A stretch of DNA of 45,596 nt, from the NCBI GenBank assembly GCA_021325215.1, contig JAJPHO010000133.1, positions 1 to 45,596 of the forward strand. Reading direction: 5' to 3'. The stretch's first letter is position 1; every line of letters begins with the position of its first letter. Both the position numbers and the translations under genes were made by a program. Under the pieces are notes generated by a model, which worked only from the letters and a program-made list of their open reading frames with translations, made no database searches and had not been told where the DNA came from. The stretch is from Alphaproteobacteria bacterium. GTDB lineage: Bacteria > Pseudomonadota > Alphaproteobacteria > Rhodospirillales > Magnetospirillaceae. Shown here piece after piece: positions 26,897-35,644 of this stretch.

Positions 26897-27559
26897 TCAC
26901 CCATTGAGATCGTTCAGGGCCTCGACATTCGTGACCCGGATCTGGCGCACCGACGGCAGTTCGATCACGCCATCCCGCTCCAGCTGGGACAGGGTGCGCG
27001 ACACCGTCTCGATGGTGAGGCCGAGATAGTCGCCGATATCCTGGCGCGTCATGGCCAGCCCGATGGTGCCGGAAGCGCAGGATTGGCGGGCCCAATCCAG
27101 CAGGAAGGCGGCTACCTTCTCGATGGCGCTGCGGCGCCCCAGCAGCACGGCATGGTCCTGGGCACGGCTCAGATTGCGCAGCACCTGGGCCAGCAGACGC
27201 GGCGAAACCGATTGTGTGCCCGCCTTGTCGAGCGGCACGCGGCGATAGGCGACGATGCGGCAATCGCTGACCGCCTCGGCGGACAGGCTGTGCAGGCCGC
27301 CGGTCTCGATACCGAACACGTCGCCGGCGACATGGAAGGCATCGATCTGGCGGCGCCCGTCGGACAGGAATTTGCAGGTACGGACGACGCCGGAGACCAC
27401 CTTGTAATAGCAGTCGGCGTCTTCGCCTTCGCCGTAGATCTCGCGGTCCTGCTCGTAGCGCAGGGCCGGACCGGCGGAAAGGCCGTCCTCGTCGATAGTG
27501 GTCTCGGTCCAGGGCGCGAAGCTGCGCGAAGCGGGTGAGATGGCGAGTTGCACGGTCAT
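26897..27559 (-). CDS. fixK: FixK-type Crp/Fnr family transcription regulator
   Basis: A 220-residue activator. The cNMP-like beta-roll domain occupies about 30-140 and the helix-turn-helix the last 65 residues; TRQDIGDYLGLTIETVSR carries the E-x-x-S-R recognition residues that read TTGAT half-sites. The N-terminus has no cysteine cluster; the four cysteines present are scattered through the protein, so it should not carry the FNR iron-sulfur cluster. This, and fixLJ next door in divergent orientation, identify it as FixK rather than FNR. The ATG at 27559 follows GGGGA; an ATG at 27571 has poor spacing. It heads an operon with phaC, pta and ackA. Confidence 0.9.
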   Translation of the reverse strand: MTVQLAISPASRSFAPWTETTIDEDGLSAGPALRYEQDREIYGEGEDADCYYKVVSGVVRTCKFLSDGRRQIDAFHVAGDVFGIETGGLHSLSAEAVSDCRIVAYRRVPLDKAGTQSVSPRLLAQVLRNLSRAQDHAVLLGRRSAIEKVAAFLLDWARQSCASGTIGLAMTRQDIGDYLGLTIETVSRTLSQLERDGVIELPSVRQIRVTNVEALNDLNG

Positions 27560-27649
27560 CGTAATCCCCATACCTTCGAAAGAAGCGATGCAGCTTTTCT
27601 ACCGGGGCGGGAGAGATGCCGAAATTCGGTTAGGTCCTAAGGACAATCC

Positions 27650-27667
27650 CTACGTAGAACTACGTAG
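27650..27667 (-). promoter_or_regulatory. Tandem CTACGTAG palindromes, probable FixJ site of fixK
   Basis: Two identical 8-bp palindromes, CTACGTAG at 27650-27657 and 27660-27667, are two bases apart, so their centres are 10 bp (one helical turn) apart. They lie about 100 bp before the fixK start and 60 bp before fixL. Known FixJ sites are related to GTA(A/C)GTAG, which shares seven of eight bases. A further palindrome, GTCCTAAGGAC, lies at 27634-27644. Confidence 0.62.
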
Positions 27668-27724
27668 TGCCGCCTGGGAGCGCGGCGTGTATTGCAGTAT
27701 GGTCTGACGGCAGGAGCCCTCGCC

Positions 27725-29242
27725 ATGACCTCATCCTCCCGCGCCGACGATGCGCGCAGCCGCCTCGCGGCGATCGTGGAATCATCCGACGACGCCATCA
27801 TCGGCAAAAGCCTGGACGGCATCGTCACCGATTGGAACCATGGTGCCGAAACCATATTCGGTTTCCGGGCCGACGAGATCATCGGCCAGCCGATCGCCGC
27901 TATCGTGCCGCCCGACCGCCTGACCGAAAGCGAAGGCATCCTGAGGCGCATCCGCGCTGGCGAGCGCATCGACCATTTCGTGACGCAGCGGCGCCGCAAG
28001 GATGGGGCGATCATCGACGTATCGGTCACCGTCTCGCCGGTCTATGACCAAGAAGGCCGGCTGTGCGGGGCATCGAAGGTGGCGCGGGACATCACCGAAC
28101 GCCGCCGCGCCATCGCCGCCCTGGCCGAGCGCGAGGCTCACCTGCGCTCGGTGCTGGATACGGTTCCGGATGCGATGATCGTGATCTGTCCCAAGGGCAT
28201 CATCCAATCCTTCAGCACCGCCGCCGAGCGCCTGTTCGGCTATACCTCCGAGGAGGCGGTCGGCCAGAATGTCCGCATCCTCATGCCCGAGCCTTACAGC
28301 GCCCAGCATGACGGCTATCTGCAGCGCTATGCGGATACCGGCGAGCGCCGCGTCATCGGCACGGGCCGGGTGGTGGTCGGGCGCCGCAGGGACGGCTCGA
28401 CTTTCCCCATGGAATTGTCGGTCGGCGAAATGAATTCCGGGGAGAAGCGCTATTTCACCGGTTTCGTGCGCGACCTGACCGAACGACAGGAAGCGCAGCA
28501 GCGCCTGCAAGAGCTGCAGGCCGAACTGATCCATATGTCGCGCTTCACCGCCCTGGGCGAGATGGCTTCGACCCTGGCCCATGAGCTCAACCAGCCGCTG
28601 ACCGCGGTGGCGAGCTATCTCAAGGGCGCCGGCCGCCTGCTCGATGCCGGCGAAAGCAGCGGCATCGCCCTGGCCCGCGACGCCATCGACCGCGCCGCCC
28701 AGCAGGCGCTGCGTGCCGGCCAGATCATCCGCCGCCTGCGCGAATTCGTGGCGCGCGGCGAGGGCGACCGCCAGGCGGAAAATCTGGCCAAACTGATCGA
28801 GGAAGCCTGCGCCCTGGCCCTGGTCGGCGCCAAGCAGAGCGGGGTTCAGGTATCGCTGGAATTCGAAAGCACCTCGACCCATGTGCTGGCCGACAAGATC
28901 CAGGTGCAGCAGGTTCTGCTCAATCTGGTGCGCAACGCCATCGAGGCGATGCAGGAGGTCGATCACCGGCAACTGACCCTGTCCACCCACCGGCTCGACG
29001 CGGAAACGGTGCGAATCGACGTAGCCGACACCGGCCCGGGCATCTCGCCCGAGATCGTCGAACAATTGTTCCAGCCCTTCATCACCACCAAACAAACGGG
29101 CATGGGGGTCGGATTGTCGATTTCGCGCACCATCGTCGAAGCGCATGGCGGACGAATTTGGATTGACCCCAACCCCGGGGGCGGCGTGATATTCCGGATG
29201 ACGCTTAAAATTATCGATGTCGAGGAACTGGCCCATGGATAA
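27725..29242 (+). CDS. fixL: Oxygen-sensing histidine kinase FixL (soluble, two PAS domains)
   Basis: A 505-residue sensor kinase without membrane segments. PAS 1 spans about 10-128. PAS 2 (about 138-255) is the haem domain: H195 in [10 protein letters not shown] corresponds to the proximal haem ligand of Bradyrhizobium FixL, R201 follows it, and R215 in IGTGR corresponds to the distal arginine that governs signalling. The kinase has the H-box [19 protein letters not shown] (H286) and complete N and G boxes ([30 protein letters not shown]). Kinase activity is expected when oxygen leaves the haem. The ATG at 27725 follows AGGAG. It overlaps fixJ by eight bases. Confidence 0.94.
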   Translation: MTSSSRADDARSRLAAIVESSDDAIIGKSLDGIVTDWNHGAETIFGFRADEIIGQPIAAIVPPDRLTESEGILRRIRAGERIDHFVTQRRRKDGAIIDVSVTVSPVYDQEGRLCGASKVARDITERRRAIAALAEREAHLRSVLDTVPDAMIVICPKGIIQSFSTAAERLFGYTSEEAVGQNVRILMPEPYSAQHDGYLQRYADTGERRVIGTGRVVVGRRRDGSTFPMELSVGEMNSGEKRYFTGFVRDLTERQEAQQRLQELQAELIHMSRFTALGEMASTLAHELNQPLTAVASYLKGAGRLLDAGESSGIALARDAIDRAAQQALRAGQIIRRLREFVARGEGDRQAENLAKLIEEACALALVGAKQSGVQVSLEFESTSTHVLADKIQVQQVLLNLVRNAIEAMQEVDHRQLTLSTHRLDAETVRIDVADTGPGISPEIVEQLFQPFITTKQTGMGVGLSISRTIVEAHGGRIWIDPNPGGGVIFRMTLKIIDVEELAHG

Positions 29243-29852
29243 CAGCGCCGTCGTTCACCTGATCGACGACGACGAGGCGGTGCGCCAGGCATTGGCCTTT
29301 CTTCTCGCCACGGCGGGACATGCAGTGCGTGTGTATGAGTCGGCCGAGGCTTTTCTGGAAGCGGCTGGAACGGCGCAACCCGGCTGCATCGTCAGCGACG
29401 TACGGATGCCCGGTATCGACGGGCTGGCGCTGCAGCGCCGCCTCAGGGATATCGGCAGCACCCTGCCCGTGGTCATCATGACCGGCCATGCCGACGTCCC
29501 CCTCGCCGTCGAGGCGATGAAGGCCGGCGCGGTGGATTTCATTGAAAAACCGTTCGACGACGAGGTGCTGTTGTCGGCGATCCAGGTCGCCCTGACCCGC
29601 CAGGGCGCGGCGGGACAGCGCAATGCCGAGGCGCAGCAGATCCATTCCCGGATCGACGCCTTGTCCGAGCGGGAACGCCAGGTTCTGGAGGGGCTGGTCG
29701 CCGGCCACCCCAACAAGACGATCGCCTATGATCTCCAGCTCAGCCCCCGCACGGTGGAAGTGCACAGGGCCAATCTGATGACCAAGATGGGGGCGCACAG
29801 CCTTTCCGAGCTGGTGCGCATGGTGGTCATCGCCGGACGCCGGGACCCGTGA
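29235..29852 (+). CDS. fixJ: Response regulator FixJ (receiver plus LuxR-type HTH)
   Basis: A 205-residue activator. The receiver has the acidic triplet in IDDDEAV, the phospho-acceptor D55 in VSDVRMPG and K in FIEKPFDD. The output domain is LuxR-type: [20 protein letters not shown] followed by the recognition helix region [16 protein letters not shown]. FixJ activates fixK when phosphorylated by FixL. The ATG at 29235 follows GAGGA and lies inside the fixL stop region; an ATG at 29217 is in frame but less well placed. Confidence 0.94.
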   Translation: MDNSAVVHLIDDDEAVRQALAFLLATAGHAVRVYESAEAFLEAAGTAQPGCIVSDVRMPGIDGLALQRRLRDIGSTLPVVIMTGHADVPLAVEAMKAGAVDFIEKPFDDEVLLSAIQVALTRQGAAGQRNAEAQQIHSRIDALSERERQVLEGLVAGHPNKTIAYDLQLSPRTVEVHRANLMTKMGAHSLSELVRMVVIAGRRDP

Positions 29853-29862
29853 CGTTCCCCGT

Positions 29863-29876
29863 TTGCGCTGGATCAA
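29863..29876 (+). promoter_or_regulatory. Degenerate FixK box before the lone receiver gene
   Basis: TTGCGCTGGATCAA fits the looser FixK2 form TTG(A/C)-N6-(T/G)CAA. TAAGAT at 29899-29904 is exactly 32 bp from its centre and the GTG start is 66 bp away, the same geometry as the better sites. If real, FixK feeds back on this receiver, as fixT-like elements do in rhizobia. Confidence 0.5.
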
Positions 29877-29935
29877 TTAACCCTCCTCCCATTCCCCCTA
29901 AGATCGGGCCTCGAATTCCCGAGAAAGGCCGGCCC

Positions 29936-30325
29936 GTGATTGCTGCAAATTCCCATGGTTCCAACGCAACGCAGGATCTCGTGCTGATCGTCGATGATGA
30001 TCAGGCGGTACGGGAGGCGCTGAAATTCGCCCTCGAACTGGACGGCCTGGCGGTGGACACCTGCGACAGCGGCGCCCAGCTGCTCAATCACCCTCGCCTG
30101 CCGCAGGCCCGCTGCCTGGTGCTGGATTATCAGATGCCGGGCATGAACGGCTTCGCCCTGCTGACCGAGCTCAAGCGGCGCAATGTCTCCCTGCCGGTGA
30201 TCCTGATCACCGCCCCGCTGAGCCGCGAGGTCGAGCAGCGCGCCGCCGCCGCCGGCGTCGCGGGCGTTCTCGAAAAGCCTCTGCTCGAAGATGTCCTGGT
30301 GCAGAAAATCCGCCACGTCATGTAG
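29936..30325 (+). CDS. Single-domain response regulator downstream of fixLJ
   Basis: A 129-residue receiver with no output domain. IVDDDQAV, the phospho-acceptor in VLDYQMPGMNG and K in LEKPL are present, so it should accept phosphate. It could act as a phosphate sink for FixL, as a competitor of FixJ or on a separate target. The GTG at 29936 follows GAGAAAGG; a longer frame from 29849 has no receiver homology before residue 30. Its stop overlaps the end of the convergent diguanylate cyclase gene by eight bases. Confidence 0.82.
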   Translation: MIAANSHGSNATQDLVLIVDDDQAVREALKFALELDGLAVDTCDSGAQLLNHPRLPQARCLVLDYQMPGMNGFALLTELKRRNVSLPVILITAPLSREVEQRAAAAGVAGVLEKPLLEDVLVQKIRHVM

Positions 30326-31562
30326 CGATGTCGGCCTGGCCGGCCACGGCAATCCGGTTTCCGCCTACCCGCTTCGCGCTATACATGGCCCTGTCGGCAG
30401 CCGCCAGCAGGGCGTCGCCATTGTCCCCATCGCCCGGATAGGTGGCGATGCCGATACTGACACCCACCGTCGCGCCTCCTTCGGGAAACACGAACGGCTC
30501 GGACAGGACACCCAGCAGCTTGGCTCCGAGCTTCTGCGCATCGCAGAGGGAGCGGATCTGAGGCAGCAGGATGACGAATTCATCGCCGCCGATCCGCGCC
30601 ACCGTATCGCTCTCACGCACGCAGCCGCACAGGCGTCCGGCCACCGCCTCGAGCACCCGGTCGCCGACCAGGTGTCCCATGCGGTCATTGACCGCCTTGA
30701 AGCCGTCCAGGTCGAGGAACAGAAGCGCGGCCTTGCCGTCGCCTCGTGAAGCCCGAGCCAGCGCCTGCTCGATGCGGTCCTGCAGCAGCACCCGGTTGGG
30801 CAGGCAGGTCAGGCTGTCATGATTGACGAGATGGCGGATACGGTCGGCTTCGCGCTTGCTGCTGGTAATGTCGCCGAAGACGGCCACGTAATTGACAACC
30901 TGCCCGTCTTCGTCGCGCAGCACCGACAGGGTGATCCGCTGGACGTACAATTCGCCATTCTTGCGCCGGTTCCAGATCTCGCCGTGCCAATGCCCTTCCC
31001 TCAGCAGGGTGCTCCACATTTCGGTGTAGAAGGGCGCGTCGTGCCGCCCGGAAGACAGCATTTTGGGCGTGTGCCCGATGGCTTCGGCGGCGCTGTAGCC
31101 GGTCACCCGCTCGAACGCCGGGTTAACGCTGAGAATGCTCTGGCGGGCGTCGGTAATCAGCATCGCCTCGTCGGTGGCGGCGAAAATCGCCATGGCCAGG
31201 CGGGCCAGATGGTTCGCCTCGCCGGCCGGCGGCCGTTCCTGCAGGACCACGACCGTTTCGCCCGGATCGTCGTCGGACTGGCAGAATTCAGCGGTGCGGC
31301 GGGTTCCATCCAGCCGATGCAGGATGCAGGGCGCGCGGCCGATTTCCGAACCGGTCCGCTGGACGAGTCCTGCCAGCGGCCTGCCGATCAGCGCCTCGCC
31401 CGCTCCGGCGGCGAAACAGCCGGCCGCGCGGGCATTCGCGCGGGCGACCAGCCCGTCGCGGCAGACCAGTACGGGCGCCGGAAACATGTCGAGCAGCCGG
31501 CAGATCTCGCGCTCATTCCTGGTCAAGGCACTCAGCAAGCCATTGGAAGCCGGCTCCGACAT
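30318..31562 (-). CDS. PAS-PAS-GGDEF diguanylate cyclase
   Basis: A 414-residue soluble protein. A first PAS-like segment (about 15-95) and a second PAS (about 120-240) with GHWHGEIWNRRKNGELY precede a GGDEF domain. The active site IGGDEFVIL is intact, and RESD five residues before it matches the inhibitory I-site, so the enzyme should make c-di-GMP and be feedback-controlled. The ATG at 31562 follows AGGAG. It is divergent from the GGDEF-EAL gene and shares a 160-bp control region that contains a FixK box. Confidence 0.9.
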   Translation of the reverse strand: MSEPASNGLLSALTRNEREICRLLDMFPAPVLVCRDGLVARANARAAGCFAAGAGEALIGRPLAGLVQRTGSEIGRAPCILHRLDGTRRTAEFCQSDDDPGETVVVLQERPPAGEANHLARLAMAIFAATDEAMLITDARQSILSVNPAFERVTGYSAAEAIGHTPKMLSSGRHDAPFYTEMWSTLLREGHWHGEIWNRRKNGELYVQRITLSVLRDEDGQVVNYVAVFGDITSSKREADRIRHLVNHDSLTCLPNRVLLQDRIEQALARASRGDGKAALLFLDLDGFKAVNDRMGHLVGDRVLEAVAGRLCGCVRESDTVARIGGDEFVILLPQIRSLCDAQKLGAKLLGVLSEPFVFPEGGATVGVSIGIATYPGDGDNGDALLAAADRAMYSAKRVGGNRIAVAGQADIAT

Positions 31563-31641
31563 GATCCGCTCCTGGCGCAAATACCGGACTGACTCCGGCC
31601 GTCATTCGACTCGAATATGTCTTGGCAAAGCGTCCAGCTGT

Positions 31642-31655
31642 TTGAGGGAGGTCAA
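31642..31655. promoter_or_regulatory. FNR/FixK box between divergent c-di-GMP genes
   Basis: TTGAGGGAGGTCAA differs from the consensus by one base in each half. For the rightward gene, TATGGT at 31678-31683 is exactly 32 bp from the centre. For the leftward gene, CATATT on the minus strand (31614-31619) is also 32 bp away. Either or both genes may be controlled. Confidence 0.58.
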
Positions 31656-31722
31656 AGTTCCGCCCTGCATCCCCGTCTATGGTTTCCCCTGCATTCCTAA
31701 CCTTGAAGGGGAGGACCAGGGA

Positions 31723-34074
31723 ATGACCGGAAGAGAAACCAGAGCACTTGCTCTCACGTCGCTCACATATGGTTCGCGGGACGAGACGACCGGAGTTGCG
31801 CATTCGCTATCCTATGCCGCGAAGGTCAGCTTGGGTTATGCGGTGCTGGCTGCGCTCTGGCTGGGCCTGACCGACGGTCTTCCCCTCATTTTCGATGAGG
31901 CGGGCACGTCCGGCGCGGCGGATGCGGTCGAAGACGTCTTCTTTCTGATCGTCACGGCCCCCCTGCTCTATTTCGCCCTGTATAAGCGGCCCGATGCCGG
32001 ACGAATCCTGGGCCATCTCCCCTATGAGACAGCGTGGCCGGCATGGCACGCTTATGGTTTTGCCTGCCTTGCAACCCTTACCATGGGCACCGTCGCCAAT
32101 CTTCATACGGACGCCTTCACCAAGCTGCATCTGCCGACGCTGATGACCTTGCCGATCGTCGTCAGCGCGTTCCTCGGCGGAGCAGGGCCCGGCATCGTGG
32201 CGACCGCCATCGGGACGTCGATCCTGACCCTGATGGCCAGGACCGCACCGAACGCGGTCCCCGTAACGCAGGGCGTCTTCTGGTTCATCATTGCGCTCTA
32301 TGCCGCCAACGGCCTGCTGATCAGCTCGCTGAGCGGATTGCAGCACCGCTCGCGCCGTGCGGCCGAAATCGCCACGCGCGTCGCCCGGGAACAATTCGAA
32401 ACGCGCCGCCAGACCGAGACCACGCTGCGCCTGGTACAGGCCGCTTTCGAACAATCCCGCGAAGGCGTGGTCATCACCGGAACCGACGGCACCATCGTCG
32501 CCGTGAACCCGGCGACCAGCCTGATCAGCGGCTATTCACCGGACGAGCTGCTGGGCGCCAATATGCGGCTGGTGAAATCGGGCCATCATGACGCGGCGTT
32601 CTACCGCGCCATGTTCAAATACATAGCGGCCAACGGCTATTGGCAGGGGGAAATCTGGAACCGCCGCAAATCGGGAGAAATCTTTCCGCAATGGCTGACC
32701 ATAACCGCCGTCAAGAACGACCTCGGCAAGACCACCAATTACGTCGGAACCTTCGCCGACATCAGCGCCATCAAGCAGTCCGAATTCAAGCTCGACCATA
32801 TCGCCCACCACGATTCCCTGACCGACCTGCCCAACCGGCTGCTGCTGACCTCGCGGCTGGCCCATGCGGTCGGCCAGCTGAAGCGGAACGGCGGCTATGC
32901 CGCCGCCCTGATGATCGACCTCGACCATTTCCGCACCGTCAATGACAGTCTGGGCCACGCCGCCGGCGACGAGCTGCTGCAGATCGCGGTGACCCGGATG
33001 CTGAGCCGGGTGCGCCAGTGCGACATGCTGGCCCGCATCGGTGGCGACGAATTCGTGGTCGTGCTGGAAAATCTCGACGAGCCGCTGCGCGCCGGCACCG
33101 TGGCGCAGGCCCTGATCGACGAAATGAGCCTGCCTTTCATCCTGTCCAGCGGACGGGACGTCTTCGTCGGCGCTAGCATCGGCATCTGCGTCATGCCCGA
33201 GGATGGCATCGATCCAGCCCAGATCCTGCGCAACGCCGACGCCGCGCTGCACGAGGCGAAGGCCGCCGGCCGGGCGACCTACCGCTTTTACCGGCCCGCT
33301 TTGACCGACCTGGCCCATGAGCGGCTGGATCTCGAATCCCGCCTGCGCAAGGCCCTGGCGCATGAAGAATTCGTCCTGCATTACCAGCCTCTGACGTCGA
33401 TGACCGACCGGCGCGTCAAGGGTGTCGAGGCGCTGGTGCGCTGGGCCGATCCGGTCGAAGGAATGATCTCGCCGGCCCGCTTCATCCCGCTGGCGGAGGA
33501 AACCGGCGTGATCGTCGAGATGGGAACATGGATCTTGCGCACCGCCTGCCGCCAGATGGTGTCCTGGCTTAGCGCCGGTTCCGCTATCGAGATGATCGCC
33601 GTCAATCTGTCCCCCCGCCAATTCCGCCATCCCGATCTGGTCGGCATGGTGCGCGGCGTTCTTGAGGAAACCGGATTGCCGGCCCATCATCTGGAACTCG
33701 AAATCACCGAGGGGGCCCTGATGGACGATGCGGACGAGACGGTGGCAAAATTGACCAGCCTCAAGCAGCTCGGCCTCCGCCTCGCCATCGACGATTTCGG
33801 CACGGGCTACAGCTCGCTCGCTTATCTCAAGCGTTTTCCGGTCGACAAGCTGAAGGTCGACCAGGCCTTCGTGCGGGGCATTCCCAGCAATCGCGCCGAT
33901 TGCGAAATCGTCGCCGCCGTCATCGCGCTCGGCAAGGCGCTGGGGCTCGAAGTCCTGGCCGAAGGGATCGAGACGGAGGAGCAATACGGCCATCTGATGG
34001 CGCTGAATTGCGACACCGCCCAGGGATATCTGCTTGCCCGGCCTGCCGCGCCCGCCGATCTGAAACTGGCCTGA
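31723..34074 (+). CDS. Membrane-bound PAS-GGDEF-EAL protein
   Basis: A 783-residue c-di-GMP enzyme. The N-terminal 210 residues contain about six membrane segments in a MASE- or KdpD-like integral sensor. A PAS domain follows (about 230-350) with GYWQGEIWNRRKSGEIF, nearly the same as in the divergent cyclase. The GGDEF domain has RIGGDEFVVV. The EAL domain has EALVRW, NLSPRQF, DDFGTGYSSL and EGIETEEQ, so both halves look catalytically competent, and the net activity is open. The ATG at 31723 follows AAGGGGAGG. A longer open frame reaches back to 31135 but overlaps the other gene. Confidence 0.92.
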   Translation: MTGRETRALALTSLTYGSRDETTGVAHSLSYAAKVSLGYAVLAALWLGLTDGLPLIFDEAGTSGAADAVEDVFFLIVTAPLLYFALYKRPDAGRILGHLPYETAWPAWHAYGFACLATLTMGTVANLHTDAFTKLHLPTLMTLPIVVSAFLGGAGPGIVATAIGTSILTLMARTAPNAVPVTQGVFWFIIALYAANGLLISSLSGLQHRSRRAAEIATRVAREQFETRRQTETTLRLVQAAFEQSREGVVITGTDGTIVAVNPATSLISGYSPDELLGANMRLVKSGHHDAAFYRAMFKYIAANGYWQGEIWNRRKSGEIFPQWLTITAVKNDLGKTTNYVGTFADISAIKQSEFKLDHIAHHDSLTDLPNRLLLTSRLAHAVGQLKRNGGYAAALMIDLDHFRTVNDSLGHAAGDELLQIAVTRMLSRVRQCDMLARIGGDEFVVVLENLDEPLRAGTVAQALIDEMSLPFILSSGRDVFVGASIGICVMPEDGIDPAQILRNADAALHEAKAAGRATYRFYRPALTDLAHERLDLESRLRKALAHEEFVLHYQPLTSMTDRRVKGVEALVRWADPVEGMISPARFIPLAEETGVIVEMGTWILRTACRQMVSWLSAGSAIEMIAVNLSPRQFRHPDLVGMVRGVLEETGLPAHHLELEITEGALMDDADETVAKLTSLKQLGLRLAIDDFGTGYSSLAYLKRFPVDKLKVDQAFVRGIPSNRADCEIVAAVIALGKALGLEVLAEGIETEEQYGHLMALNCDTAQGYLLARPAAPADLKLA

Positions 34075-34080
34075 CCTCCC

Positions 34081-35340
34081 GTGGGTTTGATGCGCCGCCT
34101 CAAAGCGTGGCTCGGCCTGCTCGGACCGGGGCTGATCACCGGCGCCGCGGATGACGATCCGAGCGGCATCGCCACCTACGCCCAGGTCGGGGCCCAGTTC
34201 GCCTACGGCATGACCTGGGTCATGCTGTTCAGCTGGCCGCTGATGGCCGGCATCCAGGAGATCAGCGCCCGCATCGGCCGCGTCACCGGGCGCGGCATCG
34301 CCGGCAACATCCGCGCTCATTATCCGGCCGCCCTGGTGCGGACGGTGGTTGGATTGCTGCTGATCGCCAACATCGCCAATCTCGGCGCCGATCTGGGAGC
34401 CATGGGCGATGCGCTGAAGCTGCTGATCGGCGGACCGTCCCGTCTCTATGTGGTGGGTTTCGCGCTGGCCTGCGTGCTGCTCGAGATCTTCAGCCGCTAC
34501 TCCCGCTATGCGGCGATCCTCAAATGGCTGACCACCGCGCTGCTGGCCTATGCCGCCGTCGCCTTCGTCGTGAAAGTGCCGTGGACCCACGTGCTGGTCT
34601 CGACCCTGATTCCGCATCTGTCGCTGAACCGGGATACCGCGGTGGCGATGGTCGCCTTGCTGGGCACCACCATCAGCCCCTATCTGTTTTTCTGGCAGGC
34701 CTCGCAGGAGGTCGAGGACGAGCAGGAGCGCCCCGGCGCGCGGCCCCTGATCGACGCGCCGGACCAGGCGCCCGGCGAAATGCACCGCATCCGCTTCGAC
34801 ACCTATTTCGGCATGGGCTTTTCGAACCTGATCTCGCTGATGATCATCGTCACCACCGCGGCCACCCTGAACGCCCATGGCGTCACCGACATCCAGACCT
34901 CGGCCCAGGCGGCAGAGGCCTTGCGCCCGCTGGCCGGCGACTTCAGTTTCGCCCTGTTCGCCGCCGGCATCATCGGCACCGGCATGCTGGCGGTGCCGGT
35001 CCTGGCCGGCTCGGCCGCCTACGCCCTGGCCGAATCGCTCGGCTGGCCGTCGGGCCTGGCCCGCGCGCCGAAAGAGGCGAAATCCTTCTATGGAACGATC
35101 GCGGTGGCGACGCTGGTCGGAACCGGCATCGACCTGATCGGGCTCGACCCGATCAAGGCCCTGTTCTGGTCGGCGGTGATCAACGGGATCGTCGCCGTGC
35201 CGCTGATGGTGATGATGATGGTGATGACGGAGAGGCGGGACGTGATGGGCGCCTTCGTCCTACCGCCGGCCCTGTCAGCGCTGGGCTGGCTGTCGACCCT
35301 GGCCATGGCCGCGGTCGTCGCGGCCATGGTGTTCGTTTAA
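34081..35340 (+). CDS. Nramp-related divalent metal transporter
   Basis: A 419-residue membrane protein with about 11 segments and the Nramp fold. The first helix has GPGLITGAADDDPSGIATY, where DPS replaces the DPGN motif of manganese/iron Nramps; the sixth helix reads TTISPYLFFWQASQE, where the usual MPH is SPY. This places it with divergent Nramp homologues, some of which carry magnesium, so the substrate should not be assumed. The GTG at 34081 is six bases after the EAL gene; an ATG at 34090 is an alternative start. Short spacing suggests co-transcription with the GGDEF-EAL gene. Confidence 0.88.
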   Translation: MGLMRRLKAWLGLLGPGLITGAADDDPSGIATYAQVGAQFAYGMTWVMLFSWPLMAGIQEISARIGRVTGRGIAGNIRAHYPAALVRTVVGLLLIANIANLGADLGAMGDALKLLIGGPSRLYVVGFALACVLLEIFSRYSRYAAILKWLTTALLAYAAVAFVVKVPWTHVLVSTLIPHLSLNRDTAVAMVALLGTTISPYLFFWQASQEVEDEQERPGARPLIDAPDQAPGEMHRIRFDTYFGMGFSNLISLMIIVTTAATLNAHGVTDIQTSAQAAEALRPLAGDFSFALFAAGIIGTGMLAVPVLAGSAAYALAESLGWPSGLARAPKEAKSFYGTIAVATLVGTGIDLIGLDPIKALFWSAVINGIVAVPLMVMMMVMTERRDVMGAFVLPPALSALGWLSTLAMAAVVAAMVFV

Positions 35341-35347
35341 GAGCCTG

Positions 35348-35584
35348 TCAGGCGATCCGCCCGATCACGGTTCCCGGCTCGATCACGTCATTGAGCTTGG
35401 CAAGTTTGGTCAGGCGGCCCGGCGCCGAAGCGATCAGTTCGTGCAGGGCATCCTCGACACGGACCTCGGCAACCACGTCGCCTTCGGCCACCAGGCTGTC
35501 ATCGGCGACGCGCCAGCGCTCGAGAATGCCCTCCGGCAGCATGCTGGAAGCCCAGAAGGACGAGGGAATGGAAATATCGGTCAT
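35348..35584 (-). CDS. Stand-alone lipoyl/biotinyl-like domain protein lacking the lysine
   Basis: A 78-residue protein that is a single lipoyl-like hammerhead domain: VAEGDVVAEVRVEDALHEL then SAPGRL and a final half motif VIEPGTVIGRIA. The lysine normally found in the ETDKA turn aligns with aspartate (RVEDA), so it probably cannot carry lipoate or biotin. I do not know its function. The ATG at 35584 is chosen because the domain begins there; the frame extends to 35683. It is convergent with the Nramp gene and follows hemN, with its own FixK box overlapping the hemN stop. Confidence 0.72.
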   Translation of the reverse strand: MTDISIPSSFWASSMLPEGILERWRVADDSLVAEGDVVAEVRVEDALHELIASAPGRLTKLAKLNDVIEPGTVIGRIA

Positions 35585-35644
35585 GGCAGAGGCACTCCTA
35601 TCGAAAGCGATGCCGGAGCGTCGCATACAGCCTGGCGGCCGCCC

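Noticed and set aside
26897-27559. Naming the Crp/Fnr gene as fnr
   Set aside because: It has no N-terminal cysteine cluster for an iron-sulfur centre, and the fixLJ neighbours and FixJ-like site support FixK.
31135-31722. N-terminal extension of the GGDEF-EAL gene
   Set aside because: It lies antisense within the divergent cyclase gene and lacks a ribosome binding site; the ATG at 31723 has a strong one.
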